Origin: HGW-17 sp964516435
Lineage (GTDB): Bacteria > Myxococcota_A > Polyangia > HGW-17
Reading direction: 5' to 3'
DNA length: 64,000 nt
Assembly: GCA_964516435.1 (NCBI GenBank)
Contig: CAZEZP010000038.1
Location: forward strand, 1 to 64,000
Positions 1-8,652 of this stretch are shown one piece after another; position 1 is the stretch's first letter, and every line of letters starts with the position of its first letter. A program made the translations under genes and the position numbers. The notes beneath the pieces were generated by a model. It ran no database searches. It saw only the letters and a program-made list of their open reading frames with translations, and had not been told where the DNA came from.

Positions 1-181
1 ACATTGAAGGTTTCTACAACAGAATCAGGAGGCATTCGACACTGGGAGGCATCAGCCCCCTGGCGTTCGAAAAATCGGGTTGCGTTCAGACCGCTGCCAA
101 GGCAGCATAACCAATGTGTCTACCTTTTCGGAGCCACACCATGAAACACGTCATGACGTTCGTGGGGAAGAGCGAGACGTA
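1..181 (+). promoter_or_regulatory. Probable CRISPR leader region
   Basis: This non-repeat sequence lies directly before the first CRISPR repeat. The array decays at its other end and its repeats end in ATTGAAAC, so transcription should run from here rightward and this side should be the leader. No promoter boxes stand out. A 15-codon frame beginning ATG at 141 (MKHVMTFVGKSETYF) stops inside the first repeat. No cas gene is visible; any would lie to the left of the window. Confidence 0.4.
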
Positions 182-503
182 CTTTTGATCCCCCTTAGCT
201 GTTGAAGCGATTGAAACAATAGCTTCACGGAGGGATTTGCATCTCCGGCCGAACTTTTGATCCCCCTTAGCTGTTGAAGCGATTGAAACATCGGGGGCGT
301 GTGGATGAGCGTCTCCCCCTGGGCCTTTTGATCCCCCTTAGCTGTTGAAGCGATTGAAACTTGGTGTTCATTTTATTTTGACCCTATGTTTAACGTCTTT
401 TGATCCCCCTTAGCTGTTGAAGCGATTGAAACTTGGTCGCGGGCTCTCCGAACCCGATCCGGAGAACCTTTTGATCCCCCTTAGCTGTTGAAGCGATTAG
501 ATG
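182..503 (+). CRISPR. Short CRISPR array, 5 repeats and 4 spacers
   Basis: Four identical 36-base repeats start at 182, 254, 325 and 397. Each begins CTTTTGATCCCCC and ends GCGATTGAAAC. A fifth copy at 468-503 matches only to 498 and has lost its GAAAC end, as expected of the leader-distal repeat. The spacers are 218-253, 290-324, 361-396 and 433-467 (36, 35, 36 and 35 bases). In type I and III systems the last eight repeat bases, here ATTGAAAC, form the crRNA 5' handle, which agrees with rightward transcription. No cas genes are in the window, so the subtype cannot be set. No spacer target was recognised here. Confidence 0.97.
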
Positions 504-699
504 TTCACCATAGTGAAGAGGATTGAATCCTCGCCCGTGAATCCGAGAATTTCCTATTGGATCTTTATTGGATCGTTTCGTGAAAACGCGATCTTTACCG
601 GGTCCCTTGCGCATCTAGGAAAAATCTTGCAGAAGCCGAATGGGGGAGTGATTGACAGGAAAGGGCATTTCTGGAACAAGTGGGCCGGGAGGTGCGCTC
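504..699. other. Intergenic stretch after the CRISPR array
   Basis: No convincing gene is seen between the array and the first lipoprotein. A frame starting at 501 within the decayed repeat runs into the lipoprotein gene in another phase and has no ribosome binding site. TTGACA at 652-657 resembles a -35 box, but no good -10 follows at the right distance. Confidence 0.6.
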
Positions 700-2073
700 A
701 TGCACAATGGATGGAAGTATCTGCGGCTGTTCGTGCTGGTTTCGTGCCTGATGCTGGGCTGCGATGACGGGAAAACCAGCAAGCAAAACAATTCATATAA
801 CAATAAAAATAATACGAATAACACAAACAATATAAACAATATCAATAACCCAACCAACAACGCAAACAATGCCAACAACTGGAGTGCGGCCTGCCCCGAT
901 GCCGTCGTGCAGGCCATTTTCGCGTGCGTGGAGGATGGGGAGGCGGATCCGGAATATGACCCGTACCGCGTGAGCCGGATGGATCTGGCCGAAACCTGCA
1001 CGGATGCGGAAGTGGTGGCCGGCGCGTGGGACGGCTGGTGCGCGCAGCATCCGCAGGATCCCGTCTGCACCATGGGTTTCGAGGCGTTTGCCGTCCAGGT
1101 CCTGCCGGATTGCGGTCGCGTGGTGCTCGATGCCGTCTGGGACGAGGCGTGCGTTTTCGGTGTGTCCTGGCGTTCCCTGTGGGACCGGCCGGGGCCGGTG
1201 GTCGTCGTGGCGCAGGAAGTCCTTACGGCGGATTCGAATCTCTCGCCGCTCGAGGAGGAGCAGATCGTGGCGGCCGTGAAAGCCAGCGCGTGGGATGACG
1301 TGACGACGGCGCAGGAAGCCTTCGATGTTGTCGATGGCGGAGAAATCAACCGCGTGGAACTGTGGGATGCCAGTTCCCGTCGGGCCTTTGCGGGCTATGA
1401 ATTCGGCGCGGGGGACAATTCGTACGGGATGATTTTCGCATGGGGCACCACACAGGCCGCGGCGCGCATCGGGGATGGGGACATCTACGACTGCACCGCG
1501 TTCTGGGGGAACGAGCGCCGTCATTGCCGGGAGAATGCGGATTGCCGGGAGGATCTGGAATGCGCGGGCATCGCCGGGGAAATCCATCGGGGCGCCTGCC
1601 TGGATCCGTCGGCCGTGGAGCATCCGGCGAAGGATGCTTCCTGCTCGGAATGGAGTCCCTGCCCGGATGGCTCGGGACTGGCCTGCATCTCGGGCACGTG
1701 CCAGCCGGCGTGGATGCAGGGGCGTTTTGCGATTTCGCCGTCCATGGGGATTCCCGATGGGGATGCGGGCGGCGTGGCCGTGCAGTTGCCGGCGTACGGC
1801 CTGGCTTCCCATGCGGCCGCGGTGTCCGTGGATTTGTACATCGCCCATCCGCGGCCTTCGGATCTGTTCGTGGCGCTCGTCAATCCATCGGGGCAGACGG
1901 TGACGCTCTTCGACCGCGAAGCCAATGAAATCTTCGTTCGCGACCGCGCCGTGCAGGGATTCGGGGGTTCGGGTCCCGCCAATGGAATCTGGGAACTGCG
2001 GGTGGTGGATACGGTGTCCGGAACCGCGGGCAGCGTGGAATATTTTGCATTGACCATCCAGAGCCTCCCTTGA
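700..2073 (+). CDS. Lipoprotein with Asn-rich linker and C-terminal P-domain-like region
   Basis: This 457-residue exported protein begins with a lipoprotein signal ending VSCLMLGC, so the mature N-terminus is CDDGKTSKQ. About 35 residues of almost pure asparagine (NN, NNT, NNI units) follow as a flexible linker, encoded by an AT-rich patch unlike the rest. The middle is cysteine-containing and unrecognised. The last ~110 residues (from about IPDGDAGG to the end, with DLYIAHPRPSDLFVALVNP and GIWELRVVDT) look like a proprotein-convertase P-domain beta-sandwich, often found on secreted bacterial proteins. The ATG at 700 was chosen over an upstream one because GGGAGG precedes it. Function is unknown. 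Confidence 0.8.
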   Translation: MHNGWKYLRLFVLVSCLMLGCDDGKTSKQNNSYNNKNNTNNTNNINNINNPTNNANNANNWSAACPDAVVQAIFACVEDGEADPEYDPYRVSRMDLAETCTDAEVVAGAWDGWCAQHPQDPVCTMGFEAFAVQVLPDCGRVVLDAVWDEACVFGVSWRSLWDRPGPVVVVAQEVLTADSNLSPLEEEQIVAAVKASAWDDVTTAQEAFDVVDGGEINRVELWDASSRRAFAGYEFGAGDNSYGMIFAWGTTQAAARIGDGDIYDCTAFWGNERRHCRENADCREDLECAGIAGEIHRGACLDPSAVEHPAKDASCSEWSPCPDGSGLACISGTCQPAWMQGRFAISPSMGIPDGDAGGVAVQLPAYGLASHAAAVSVDLYIAHPRPSDLFVALVNPSGQTVTLFDREANEIFVRDRAVQGFGGSGPANGIWELRVVDTVSGTAGSVEYFALTIQSLP

Positions 2074-2095
2074 CGTTTCCATGGAAAAATCCGGA

Positions 2096-2125
2096 TTGAA
2101 AAAGCGGGGGATGTGCGGGTATAGT
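2096..2125 (+). promoter_or_regulatory. Candidate sigma-70 promoter for the HEAT-repeat gene
   Basis: TTGAAA (2096-2101) and TATAGT (2120-2125) are separated by 18 bases, each one mismatch from consensus. It lies in the intergenic gap and points at the gene starting at 2353, giving a leader of about 220 bases. Confidence 0.45.
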
Positions 2126-2352
2126 CCGGACCTGCAGGCGTTTTCACCCTGGAAGGCTGCGCTCTGGCGACTTCGATGTGTCTGGGCGCAGGTTTTTCCG
2201 TGGAAACGGGGCCAGCCGGGCGAATGTGCGCCGCGGTGTTCGATTCCGGTTCGCATGCGGCATGGGTTCGCAACCGGGTTTTGCATGCGGCCATAAAATA
2301 GAAATTGCAATTTTTATGGTGAGTAAAACAATAATCATGAAACGAGGTGCTC

Positions 2353-4308
2353 GTGATACAATGTAATTTTTTGTTCCGTGGTTTCACGCTCCTCATTTTT
2401 TTGCATATGCTGGCCGCCGGCGCCTGCACGTCCGAACGCGAAGTGTTGATCGAGGGCGCACGCAAGGGTAATGCGGCGACACGCATCAAGGCCATCGAAA
2501 AACTGGCGGGTGGAAAATGGGATGAGCGGGTGGAGAACACGGTGGTGGATGCGCTGACCGATGCCAGTTCCCTGGTGCGGGAAGCCGCCGCGAAAGCGCT
2601 GGCCGGCCGCGGCATGCCGGTGGCGTGGCCGCTGGTGCGGCGGCTGCGCGATGCGGATCCGCGGGTGCGGGTGCAGGTGGTCAAAAGCCTGCATACGCTG
2701 CCGGCGGCCGATTTCGTGGTGGTGGCGCTCATGCGGACACTGGAGGATCCCGCCCAGGCTGTGCGCCGGGAGGTGGTGGAAGGTTTCAGGAAACGTGGCT
2801 GGCGGGTGGAGGACATCCTGGCGTGGCAGGCGTTCGAAAGGCGCATGCGGGCGCTGGAGGGGCTCGCGGCGCCGGCGGCGATGGATCGGGCGGCGGGCCT
2901 CGAGGAACTGGGGCGGCTGCGCACGCCCGCGGATCTTGGATTTCTGCTGGCGGCCCTTTCTCATTCGGATCCCTTTCTCGTGCAGATCGCGGCCAAATCC
3001 CTGGCGCGCGGCGGGGAGACCGAAATGCTGGACCGCGTGCTGGCGGCGGGCGGACCGGAACCGGAGACGCTGCTCGCGGCCTGGCTGGAGGCCGCGCCGA
3101 AACTGGACCGGCGCACCATGGACGTGCTCGCCCGGAATCTCCCGCGTGAAACCTTGACGGAAACGCTTTTGCGCAGGAACTGGAAACTGCCGTGCTCGGA
3201 ACTTGCGAACCTGGCGGATCCGGAACTCGTGGCGCAGGTGGAGGACGGCTGCCCGGTGGATCCCGCCTGGCCGCTGCCGCTGCGGTTTGCATACCTGAAA
3301 CGCCAGGGCAGGGCGGATGCGGGCCTCGAAAAGGAAGCGCTGGCCCGCCTGGAGGAACTCCCCGCATCTGCCCTGCGGCTGCTGGCAGCCGATCCCGCCA
3401 CGGCTCCCCAGGTCGTCCTGTGGGCGAAGAAATCGTGGGAACGGTATGTATTCGAGTATCAAAAATGGATTCCGGACCGGACGTGGCAGGCCATGGACCT
3501 GGTGGCGCCGACGGAGGATTCCGGGATTCCCAAGCCGCCCGCCAACGACGTTTCCCGGCTCCTGGACGCGTACCGGTCGCGCGCGACGGCCGTGGACGAG
3601 CATGAATTGTTCATGCCGGAATTCGATGTGGAGCGCTTCGCCCGCCAACTGAATTCGCTTTCGGGAGTCGCCAGCGCCCGCGAAATCGTGGATGCCATGC
3701 TGGCCGCCGCGCCGGCGCCGCTTCTGGCCGCGGCCCTCCGGGTGCTGGCCACGCTGGTGAAACCGGGCGAAAAATTGCCGCAGGTCGTGATGGAGGCCGC
3801 GGATTCTCCGGAACCGGCTGTGCAGGACGCCGCCTTTGCGGTGCTGGCCGCCGCGGGGGAAGCGAAGGAATTGCTGTCCCGCCTGGAATCCGCCAATCCG
3901 CAGCAGGCGGATTTCATCCTGTCGAAACTGGAGAGGACGCAGGAACCAGCCGTGCAGGAGGAGTTGCGCCGGTTGTTTTCCAGGAATCCGATGGCTCGCC
4001 TGGCGCTGGCGCTCGCCCGCCTGGGATCGCCGGGAATCCGGGACGAAATCCTGTCGCTGCTGGCGGAGGATACCGTTCCGGAGCTAGCGGGCGAACGGGC
4101 GCTTCTGCTGTCGGCTTTGTCCCTCGCGGGCGAGCGGGATGAAACCTTCCTGCGCGCGGTGGATTCCGGACTGTGGTATCCGGCGCCCGTGGTGCGCTGC
4201 CGCGCGCTGTCGTTCGCTCCAGGGGAAACCCGCGCCATCTGGGCCAAGGCGGCGCCGGAGTGGGAAGTACGCCGCTGCGCCTCGGAAATCGCAGACAAGG
4301 AAAAATAA
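2353..4308 (+). CDS. HEAT-repeat lipoprotein
   Basis: The 651-residue product has a hydrophobic N-terminus (FTLLIFLHMLAAGAC) ending in a cysteine that could be lipidated, although the lipobox is loose. From about residue 30 it is a chain of helical HEAT-type repeats, for example ALTDASSLVREAAAKALAG followed by RLRDADPRVRVQVVKSL, continuing with weaker repeats to the C-terminus. HEAT solenoids are protein-binding scaffolds; no catalytic motif is seen. The start is a GTG at 2353 preceded by GAGG; a GTG at 2347 is in frame but lacks a binding site. The partner is unknown. Confidence 0.78.
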   Translation: MIQCNFLFRGFTLLIFLHMLAAGACTSEREVLIEGARKGNAATRIKAIEKLAGGKWDERVENTVVDALTDASSLVREAAAKALAGRGMPVAWPLVRRLRDADPRVRVQVVKSLHTLPAADFVVVALMRTLEDPAQAVRREVVEGFRKRGWRVEDILAWQAFERRMRALEGLAAPAAMDRAAGLEELGRLRTPADLGFLLAALSHSDPFLVQIAAKSLARGGETEMLDRVLAAGGPEPETLLAAWLEAAPKLDRRTMDVLARNLPRETLTETLLRRNWKLPCSELANLADPELVAQVEDGCPVDPAWPLPLRFAYLKRQGRADAGLEKEALARLEELPASALRLLAADPATAPQVVLWAKKSWERYVFEYQKWIPDRTWQAMDLVAPTEDSGIPKPPANDVSRLLDAYRSRATAVDEHELFMPEFDVERFARQLNSLSGVASAREIVDAMLAAAPAPLLAAALRVLATLVKPGEKLPQVVMEAADSPEPAVQDAAFAVLAAAGEAKELLSRLESANPQQADFILSKLERTQEPAVQEELRRLFSRNPMARLALALARLGSPGIRDEILSLLAEDTVPELAGERALLLSALSLAGERDETFLRAVDSGLWYPAPVVRCRALSFAPGETRAIWAKAAPEWEVRRCASEIADKEK

Positions 4309-4389
4309 AACTACATTTGCAATCTATTTTTATTATTGCATAGGGGGATGCAAAATGATTTATGGTGGATATTTCAGTCGGTATTTATT

Positions 4390-4770
4390 TCAATCCGCCG
4401 AAGCCACGGCTTCGATTTCCACCCTGGCGCCCAGCGGCAGGGCGGCCACCTGGTAGGCGGCGCGGGCCGGGAAATCGCCCGTGAAGAACTGCGCGTACAC
4501 TTCGTTGACGGATGCGAAATCGCGAATGTCGGCCAGGAGCACGGTGGTCTTCACGACGTGGCGGTAGTCCATGCCCGCGGCCCGCAGGATGGCGCCCAGG
4601 TTGGAGAGCGCCTGGCGCGCCTGGTCGGCGGCCGTTTCGCCGTGGATCTTCATGGTGGCGGGATCCAGGGGCAACTGGCCGGAAATGAAAAGCAGATTCC
4701 CCGTGCGGACGGCCTGGGAATACGGTCCCACGGCCTTGGGGGCTTCGTCGGTGTGAATGATGGTTTTCAT
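4390..4770 (-). CDS. ridA: RidA/YjgF family enamine-imine deaminase
   Basis: The 126-residue protein has the usual RidA length. It matches the family at KAVGPYSQAV near the N-terminus, FISGQLPLDP, and the C-terminal ARAAYQVAALPLGARVEIEA, whose arginine binds the substrate carboxylate in characterised members. RidA hydrolyses reactive enamine and imine intermediates, such as 2-aminoacrylate released by PLP enzymes, protecting those enzymes in the cytoplasm. The ATG at 4770 is preceded by GAAAGGA; an in-frame ATG three codons upstream is too close to that site. It stands alone, convergent with the HEAT-repeat gene. Confidence 0.93.
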   Translation of the reverse strand: MKTIIHTDEAPKAVGPYSQAVRTGNLLFISGQLPLDPATMKIHGETAADQARQALSNLGAILRAAGMDYRHVVKTTVLLADIRDFASVNEVYAQFFTGDFPARAAYQVAALPLGARVEIEAVASAD

Positions 4771-4851
4771 CGTGTGCATCCTTTCAGGGCGGGGGCAGCA
4801 ACCGCCCGGCACGTTCCGACTACCAGATTGCGGCCGGCATGTAAAGAATCC

Positions 4852-4879
4852 TTGTTTGCGGGAGAAAAGCAGCTATACT
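4852..4879 (+). promoter_or_regulatory. Candidate sigma-70 promoter for the small lipoprotein
   Basis: TTGTTT (4852-4857), a 16-base spacer and TATACT (4874-4879) lie about 50 bases upstream of the start codon at 4928. Confidence 0.5.
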
Positions 4880-4927
4880 TTCCGCGTGGCTGCCGGAACC
4901 GGAATTTCTTTTCCCAAAGGAGTCGTC

Positions 4928-5104
4928 ATGCACCCCCGGATGATTTTCGCCATCGTTTCCATCTTCGCGCTTTCCATTCTGCTGCAGGGATGCATCGTAG
5001 TGGGGCCGCGCCATCCGCGCCGCTGCTATACGGACGCCCGCGGCCGCACACACTGCAAGGTAGTGCATCATCGCCGCGGCCATGCCTACGGCCATCGCCG
5101 CTGA
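4928..5104 (+). CDS. Small His/Arg-rich lipoprotein
   Basis: This 58-residue protein has a textbook lipoprotein signal (IFALSILLQGC). Its short mature part is rich in arginine and histidine and ends RRGHAYGHRR. AAAGGAG precedes the ATG at 4928, and a good promoter lies upstream. The clustered histidines could bind a metal, but nothing shows this directly. It is monocistronic and has no recognised family. Confidence 0.75.
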   Translation: MHPRMIFAIVSIFALSILLQGCIVVGPRHPRRCYTDARGRTHCKVVHHRRGHAYGHRR

Positions 5105-5193
5105 GGCGAGGGGAGCGAATCCGAATCCAGGGGAAAACCGTTCCGGAAGACTGGGGTTCCGGATGGATTTTTTCCGGATTCCCAGTTTGCGGA

Positions 5194-5931
5194 TCAGGCG
5201 GGATTCGTGGCCGGCTGCAGAACGCAGTCGCGATTCCAGACGGGATTGCAGGCATCCTGCGGATCCAGCAGATTCCTTTCTGGATTCACATGCCAGAAAC
5301 TGTAGTCGATGGCGCCGTCGGCGTAGAGGTCCTTGCGGTCATGGCCGAAGGGGCACCACCAGTTTTCCACGATTTTCACCAGATAAGCCATATATGAAAA
5401 TACACCGACCGAAAGCGGGCAGTACAGTTTGCAGTTGAAGAGCCAGAACACCTTGGTTTTGCACAGCCAGGCCACCACGGGGCTGCGGACCGTCTGCAGG
5501 ACGATCTGGGTGTCGTGATCGTAGCGATGCGTGGCCCAGGTCGGCACGAAATCCCAGTAACTCTTGATGTTCATGCCGCCCACCATCTTCAGGTGGGTCT
5601 TCACGGTCCAGATGGAGGGAATCATGAAGGGGATCGTCATGATCAGGGGCAGGTAGATCAGGGGCACTCCCATCACGATCTTCCACAGGGGCTGGCGGTT
5701 GTAGTTGCAGCCGATCTGCACGCGGTCCTCCGGGCCGGGCACGGGCGGTGGCGGCATTTCGGGCACGGCGGATTCGCTTTTCCTGCGATGCCGTTCCACG
5801 AAAGCGAAGAAGCGATCGAAACAGGAGCCCGCCCTGCGGATGGCGGCCTGGATGATTCCGGAAAGGGGACCTGCCTTTTCTTCGGAGGAAGAAGCGCAGA
5901 TTCCAAAGGCATGGCAAAGTTTTTTCAACAT
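5194..5931 (-). CDS. Membrane protein of unknown function
   Basis: This 245-residue protein is not recognised. It has a soluble, proline-rich N-terminal half (MPPPPVPGPEDR) and a strong hydrophobic segment around residues 85-110 (VMGVPLIYLPLIMTIPFMIP). The C-terminal part is rich in Trp, Tyr, His and Cys (ENWWCPFGHDRKD, KLYCPLSVGVF), perhaps a second membrane contact or a cysteine-stabilised domain. GAGG stands seven bases before the ATG at 5931. It is divergent from the beta-barrel gene at 6153, and the shared upstream region holds a perfect palindrome. Confidence 0.7.
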   Translation of the reverse strand: MLKKLCHAFGICASSSEEKAGPLSGIIQAAIRRAGSCFDRFFAFVERHRRKSESAVPEMPPPPVPGPEDRVQIGCNYNRQPLWKIVMGVPLIYLPLIMTIPFMIPSIWTVKTHLKMVGGMNIKSYWDFVPTWATHRYDHDTQIVLQTVRSPVVAWLCKTKVFWLFNCKLYCPLSVGVFSYMAYLVKIVENWWCPFGHDRKDLYADGAIDYSFWHVNPERNLLDPQDACNPVWNRDCVLQPATNPA

Positions 5932-6010
5932 GAAGCACCTCGTTCAAGAATTCCGTGCGGATTGCACCGGGCGTTTGTATCATGGTCCTGTCATTGTGTC
6001 ATGACTTTTT

Positions 6011-6025
6011 TGACACGACGTGTCA
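6011..6025. promoter_or_regulatory. Perfect palindromic operator candidate
   Basis: TGACACGACGTGTCA is a 7-1-7 perfect palindrome in the divergent gap between the genes starting at 5931 (minus) and 6153 (plus). Two further TGTCA half-sites lie just left, at 5989-5993 and 5997-6001. Clustered half-sites in a divergent promoter are typical of a dimeric repressor or activator. The regulator is not identified. Confidence 0.5.
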
Positions 6026-6152
6026 TGTGATCGGGATTGCGAATGCGGCGGAAAATTCCAGAAAAAATGAACCGTCCTTCTGGCATTGGAAAAGGTTTGT
6101 GCTAGTGTGAGGTAGCCGGCCCTCGCCGGATGAATATTGCAGGAGGTTTTCC

Positions 6153-7094
6153 ATGAAATTCGCTTTTCGTTTCTGGATTCTTGGATTGATTCCCCTGTTC
6201 GCGTGGGGTTGCGCCGTGACCGAAGTGCATCGCGCCGCCTATGTTCCGCTGCCGCAGCCGCCCATGCGTTCGGGGGCGCCTTCCGAAGGCCGCAGCCTGC
6301 TGTCGGCGGGCGCCATGCTGCTGTCGGGCCAGAAGCCGGTGGAAGGCACGCAGCAGGTCACGATCGATCAGGACACCTACAGCATCACCACGGGCGCGGC
6401 CAACTACGTGCCGCGTTCGCAGACCAACCTGAACTGGCGCTACCGCGTCAGCAGGAATTTCGATATCGGCCTTTCGGGCGAGTGGGGCGTTTCCGCCGGG
6501 AAACTCAAGACATACAAGGATGACGTGAATCTGGAGCCCAAAGGCAACGTGGTGGGCATCGGCCTTTCCATGGGCTACAACTTCAACATCGACCGTGAAT
6601 GGTCCGTCGCGCTGGCTACGGAATTTCTGAGCTATTCGGTGCCGTATGCGCGCCAGAGCATCACCAACGGCATCTCCTCGCCGGTGGAATACGGCAACGA
6701 GTCCGTGGGCGTGTTCTCGTTTTCCATCCTGCCGCGCCTGAATCTCGGTAATGCGAAGATTTTCGGAGGCGTCACGTTCCGCAACCATCCCACCGCGCCC
6801 AAGGTGGAGATCTACGCCAACGAGTTGCATTATGCCTTCGACAACAACGTGGATGCCGGAAATTTCTACACGATTCTGACGGTGGGCGCCGAATTCCTGC
6901 TGGCGCCCGAGTTGCGCCTGCTGGTGATGGCTTTCCAGCCGATTACCACGGATCCGGTGCAGTACTATCCGATGTTCGGCCTGGGTCTGGCCTGGGACAT
7001 GGGCGCCGCCCGCCATGCCCGCCGTCCCGTGCATCCGCATGCGCCGCCCATGCCGGCCGGGGAACCCGAACCGGCTTCCGAACCCGCCATGTGA
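6153..7094 (+). CDS. Outer-membrane beta-barrel-like lipoprotein
   Basis: The 313-residue product begins with a lipoprotein-type signal (LGLIPLFAWGC). The mature part is full of alternating hydrophobic and polar strands with aromatic girdles, such as NLNWRYRVSRNFDIGLSGEW and GLSMGYNFNI, which is the look of an outer-membrane barrel. The tail is Pro/His/Glu-rich (HPHAPPMPAG) and probably periplasmic. AGGAGG precedes the ATG at 6153. It appears monocistronic. Function is unknown; the barrel assignment is inferred from strand pattern only. Confidence 0.72.
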   Translation: MKFAFRFWILGLIPLFAWGCAVTEVHRAAYVPLPQPPMRSGAPSEGRSLLSAGAMLLSGQKPVEGTQQVTIDQDTYSITTGAANYVPRSQTNLNWRYRVSRNFDIGLSGEWGVSAGKLKTYKDDVNLEPKGNVVGIGLSMGYNFNIDREWSVALATEFLSYSVPYARQSITNGISSPVEYGNESVGVFSFSILPRLNLGNAKIFGGVTFRNHPTAPKVEIYANELHYAFDNNVDAGNFYTILTVGAEFLLAPELRLLVMAFQPITTDPVQYYPMFGLGLAWDMGAARHARRPVHPHAPPMPAGEPEPASEPAM

Positions 7095-7218
7095 TATTTT
7101 TTCGAATCATTTGAATTATTCAGGCTATTTCAACGCAGCGGCAGGGTGAGTCCGATGCCGCCGGATTCCGGCTTTCGTCTCCTGCACTGAAACTATGGAG
7201 ACAGATTTGAGAAATCCG

Positions 7219-8652
7219 CTATTGGCAATAGGAGGGGCCGGTGGTGCAAGTGGAAGGACCATCGGGGCAAAGGGAGAGGCATTCGATGTAGTGCTCGCAG
7301 GTGGCGACGCCGGTTTCCGGCACGCACAGGGTCAGGGCGCCGAAATCCGGTGTGGAAACGGTGGCCGTCCGGGCATAGGGGCCGCAGGAACCATCGGAGG
7401 GCAGGTTCAGGCAGTGCTTGAACCCGGACGTCTCGCCGGGAACCGTGGCGCAGAATCCCTGGGCGCAGTCGGTGTGCCGCGTGCAGATTTCACAGGCCGA
7501 GCGGCCGCCGGAGGGATTCTGGCAGGAGCCGGTGCGGGGCAGGCAGAATTCCCCGCGATCCGTGGTGCGGCACCAGGTGCCGGCGGGGCAGGTTTCGCCC
7601 GGCCAGGTGCAGGATTCCGCACACACGGTCTGCCAGGAGTCCGGACCCAGCACGCAGGAAAGCCCCTCGCCGCACTGCGCATCCACGAAGCATCCGGAAC
7701 AGGCGCCGCCATCGCCGATGCAGGTGTCCTGCCAGTGGATGCACTGATGGCGCGCGGCCGATGTTTCGCAGCCCTCGCAGCCGGCGCAATCCGTCACCCA
7801 GGCGTTTTTGGATTCGCACCGGCGCACTTCCCGGCAGACCGTGTCGGGGGGGCAGGTGCCCGGGATTTCGGGATCGCATTCGCGGGCGCAGTATTTGGGC
7901 GCATCCGGATTCTCTCCCACGCACAGGTCGCCGGGCGTGCCGCACGAACTGTCGAGGAAGCAGGGTTCGCAGTACGTGCGCGGGTGGCAGCGCCGCCCCG
8001 TTTCATCCTGGCGGCAGGCCATGAAGGGCGGGCACTCGCGGTCGTCCTCGCATTCCCGTGTGCAGGTTTGCGAGGAACCATCGGGAGAAAAGAACGTGGC
8101 GCAGGAGAGTCCCTCGAGGCAGGGTTCCACGCTGCAGTCGGCGCCGGCGGTTCCCGGTCCGGTCTCGTAATCCACACCCACGCACCAGAAATCGTCCAAG
8201 GAATAGGCGCACATGGTTCCCGAAACGCAATCGGCCTGATCCCGGCAGGGAATGGAGCACACGTTCTCGCGGCACTCCAGTTTCGAGCCCTGCGGGCAGT
8301 GTTCCTGGCCCGCGCAGGGAAGGCAGTCCGCGTTGTCGTCGCAGCGGGCGCCCACGGGCTGCAGGGGCGCGCAGAAGAAGTCGATGCATCCGTAGCCGGC
8401 GCGGCAGTCGGCATTGGTGGAGCAATCCGGCAGGCAGTAGGAATTCTCCTCGAAGCGCACGCATTTTCCTTTCCTGCAGGGTTCTTCGTCCGAGCAGGCG
8501 ACGGTGCACATGCCATCCGGCAGCCCGAGGTTGCACACGCCTTCGCACACGGTCTTTTCCGAGCAGGCGGAACCCAGGGGACGGCGTTCGCCGTCATCGC
8601 AGGCGGAGGCGAGAAAAAAAACGAAAAGCACGGGGAGGAAAAAAATTTTCAT
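7219..8652 (-). CDS. Cysteine-rich lipoprotein with 67 cysteines
   Basis: The 477-residue product has a lipoprotein signal (FLPVLFVFFLASAC) and a CDDGERRPLG mature end. It then carries 66 further cysteines in small disulphide-type modules such as CSTNADCRAGYGC and CEDDRECPPFMAC, about one every seven residues. This resembles the EGF/Dickkopf-like modules on secreted proteins of Myxococcota-like bacteria. It needs an oxidising compartment, so it must act outside the cytoplasm. The ATG at 8652 overlaps the stop of the DtxR-family gene by ATGA, with GGAG upstream, so the two are translationally coupled. A metal-binding or adhesive role is possible but unproven. Confidence 0.82.
   Translation of the reverse strand: MKIFFLPVLFVFFLASACDDGERRPLGSACSEKTVCEGVCNLGLPDGMCTVACSDEEPCRKGKCVRFEENSYCLPDCSTNADCRAGYGCIDFFCAPLQPVGARCDDNADCLPCAGQEHCPQGSKLECRENVCSIPCRDQADCVSGTMCAYSLDDFWCVGVDYETGPGTAGADCSVEPCLEGLSCATFFSPDGSSQTCTRECEDDRECPPFMACRQDETGRRCHPRTYCEPCFLDSSCGTPGDLCVGENPDAPKYCARECDPEIPGTCPPDTVCREVRRCESKNAWVTDCAGCEGCETSAARHQCIHWQDTCIGDGGACSGCFVDAQCGEGLSCVLGPDSWQTVCAESCTWPGETCPAGTWCRTTDRGEFCLPRTGSCQNPSGGRSACEICTRHTDCAQGFCATVPGETSGFKHCLNLPSDGSCGPYARTATVSTPDFGALTLCVPETGVATCEHYIECLSLCPDGPSTCTTGPSYCQ

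Noticed and set aside
501..767. Open frame beginning in the last CRISPR repeat
   Set aside because: It has no ribosome binding site and runs out of phase into the lipoprotein gene; its residues show no family pattern.
2081..2296. Small frame between the first lipoprotein and the HEAT-repeat gene
   Set aside because: It overlaps a good promoter candidate, and its sequence is Arg/Trp/Cys-rich without motif or binding site.
4309..4389. TTGCAT...ATGCAA hairpin as terminator between convergent genes
   Set aside because: The stem is only six AT-rich base pairs without a T-run, too weak to call.
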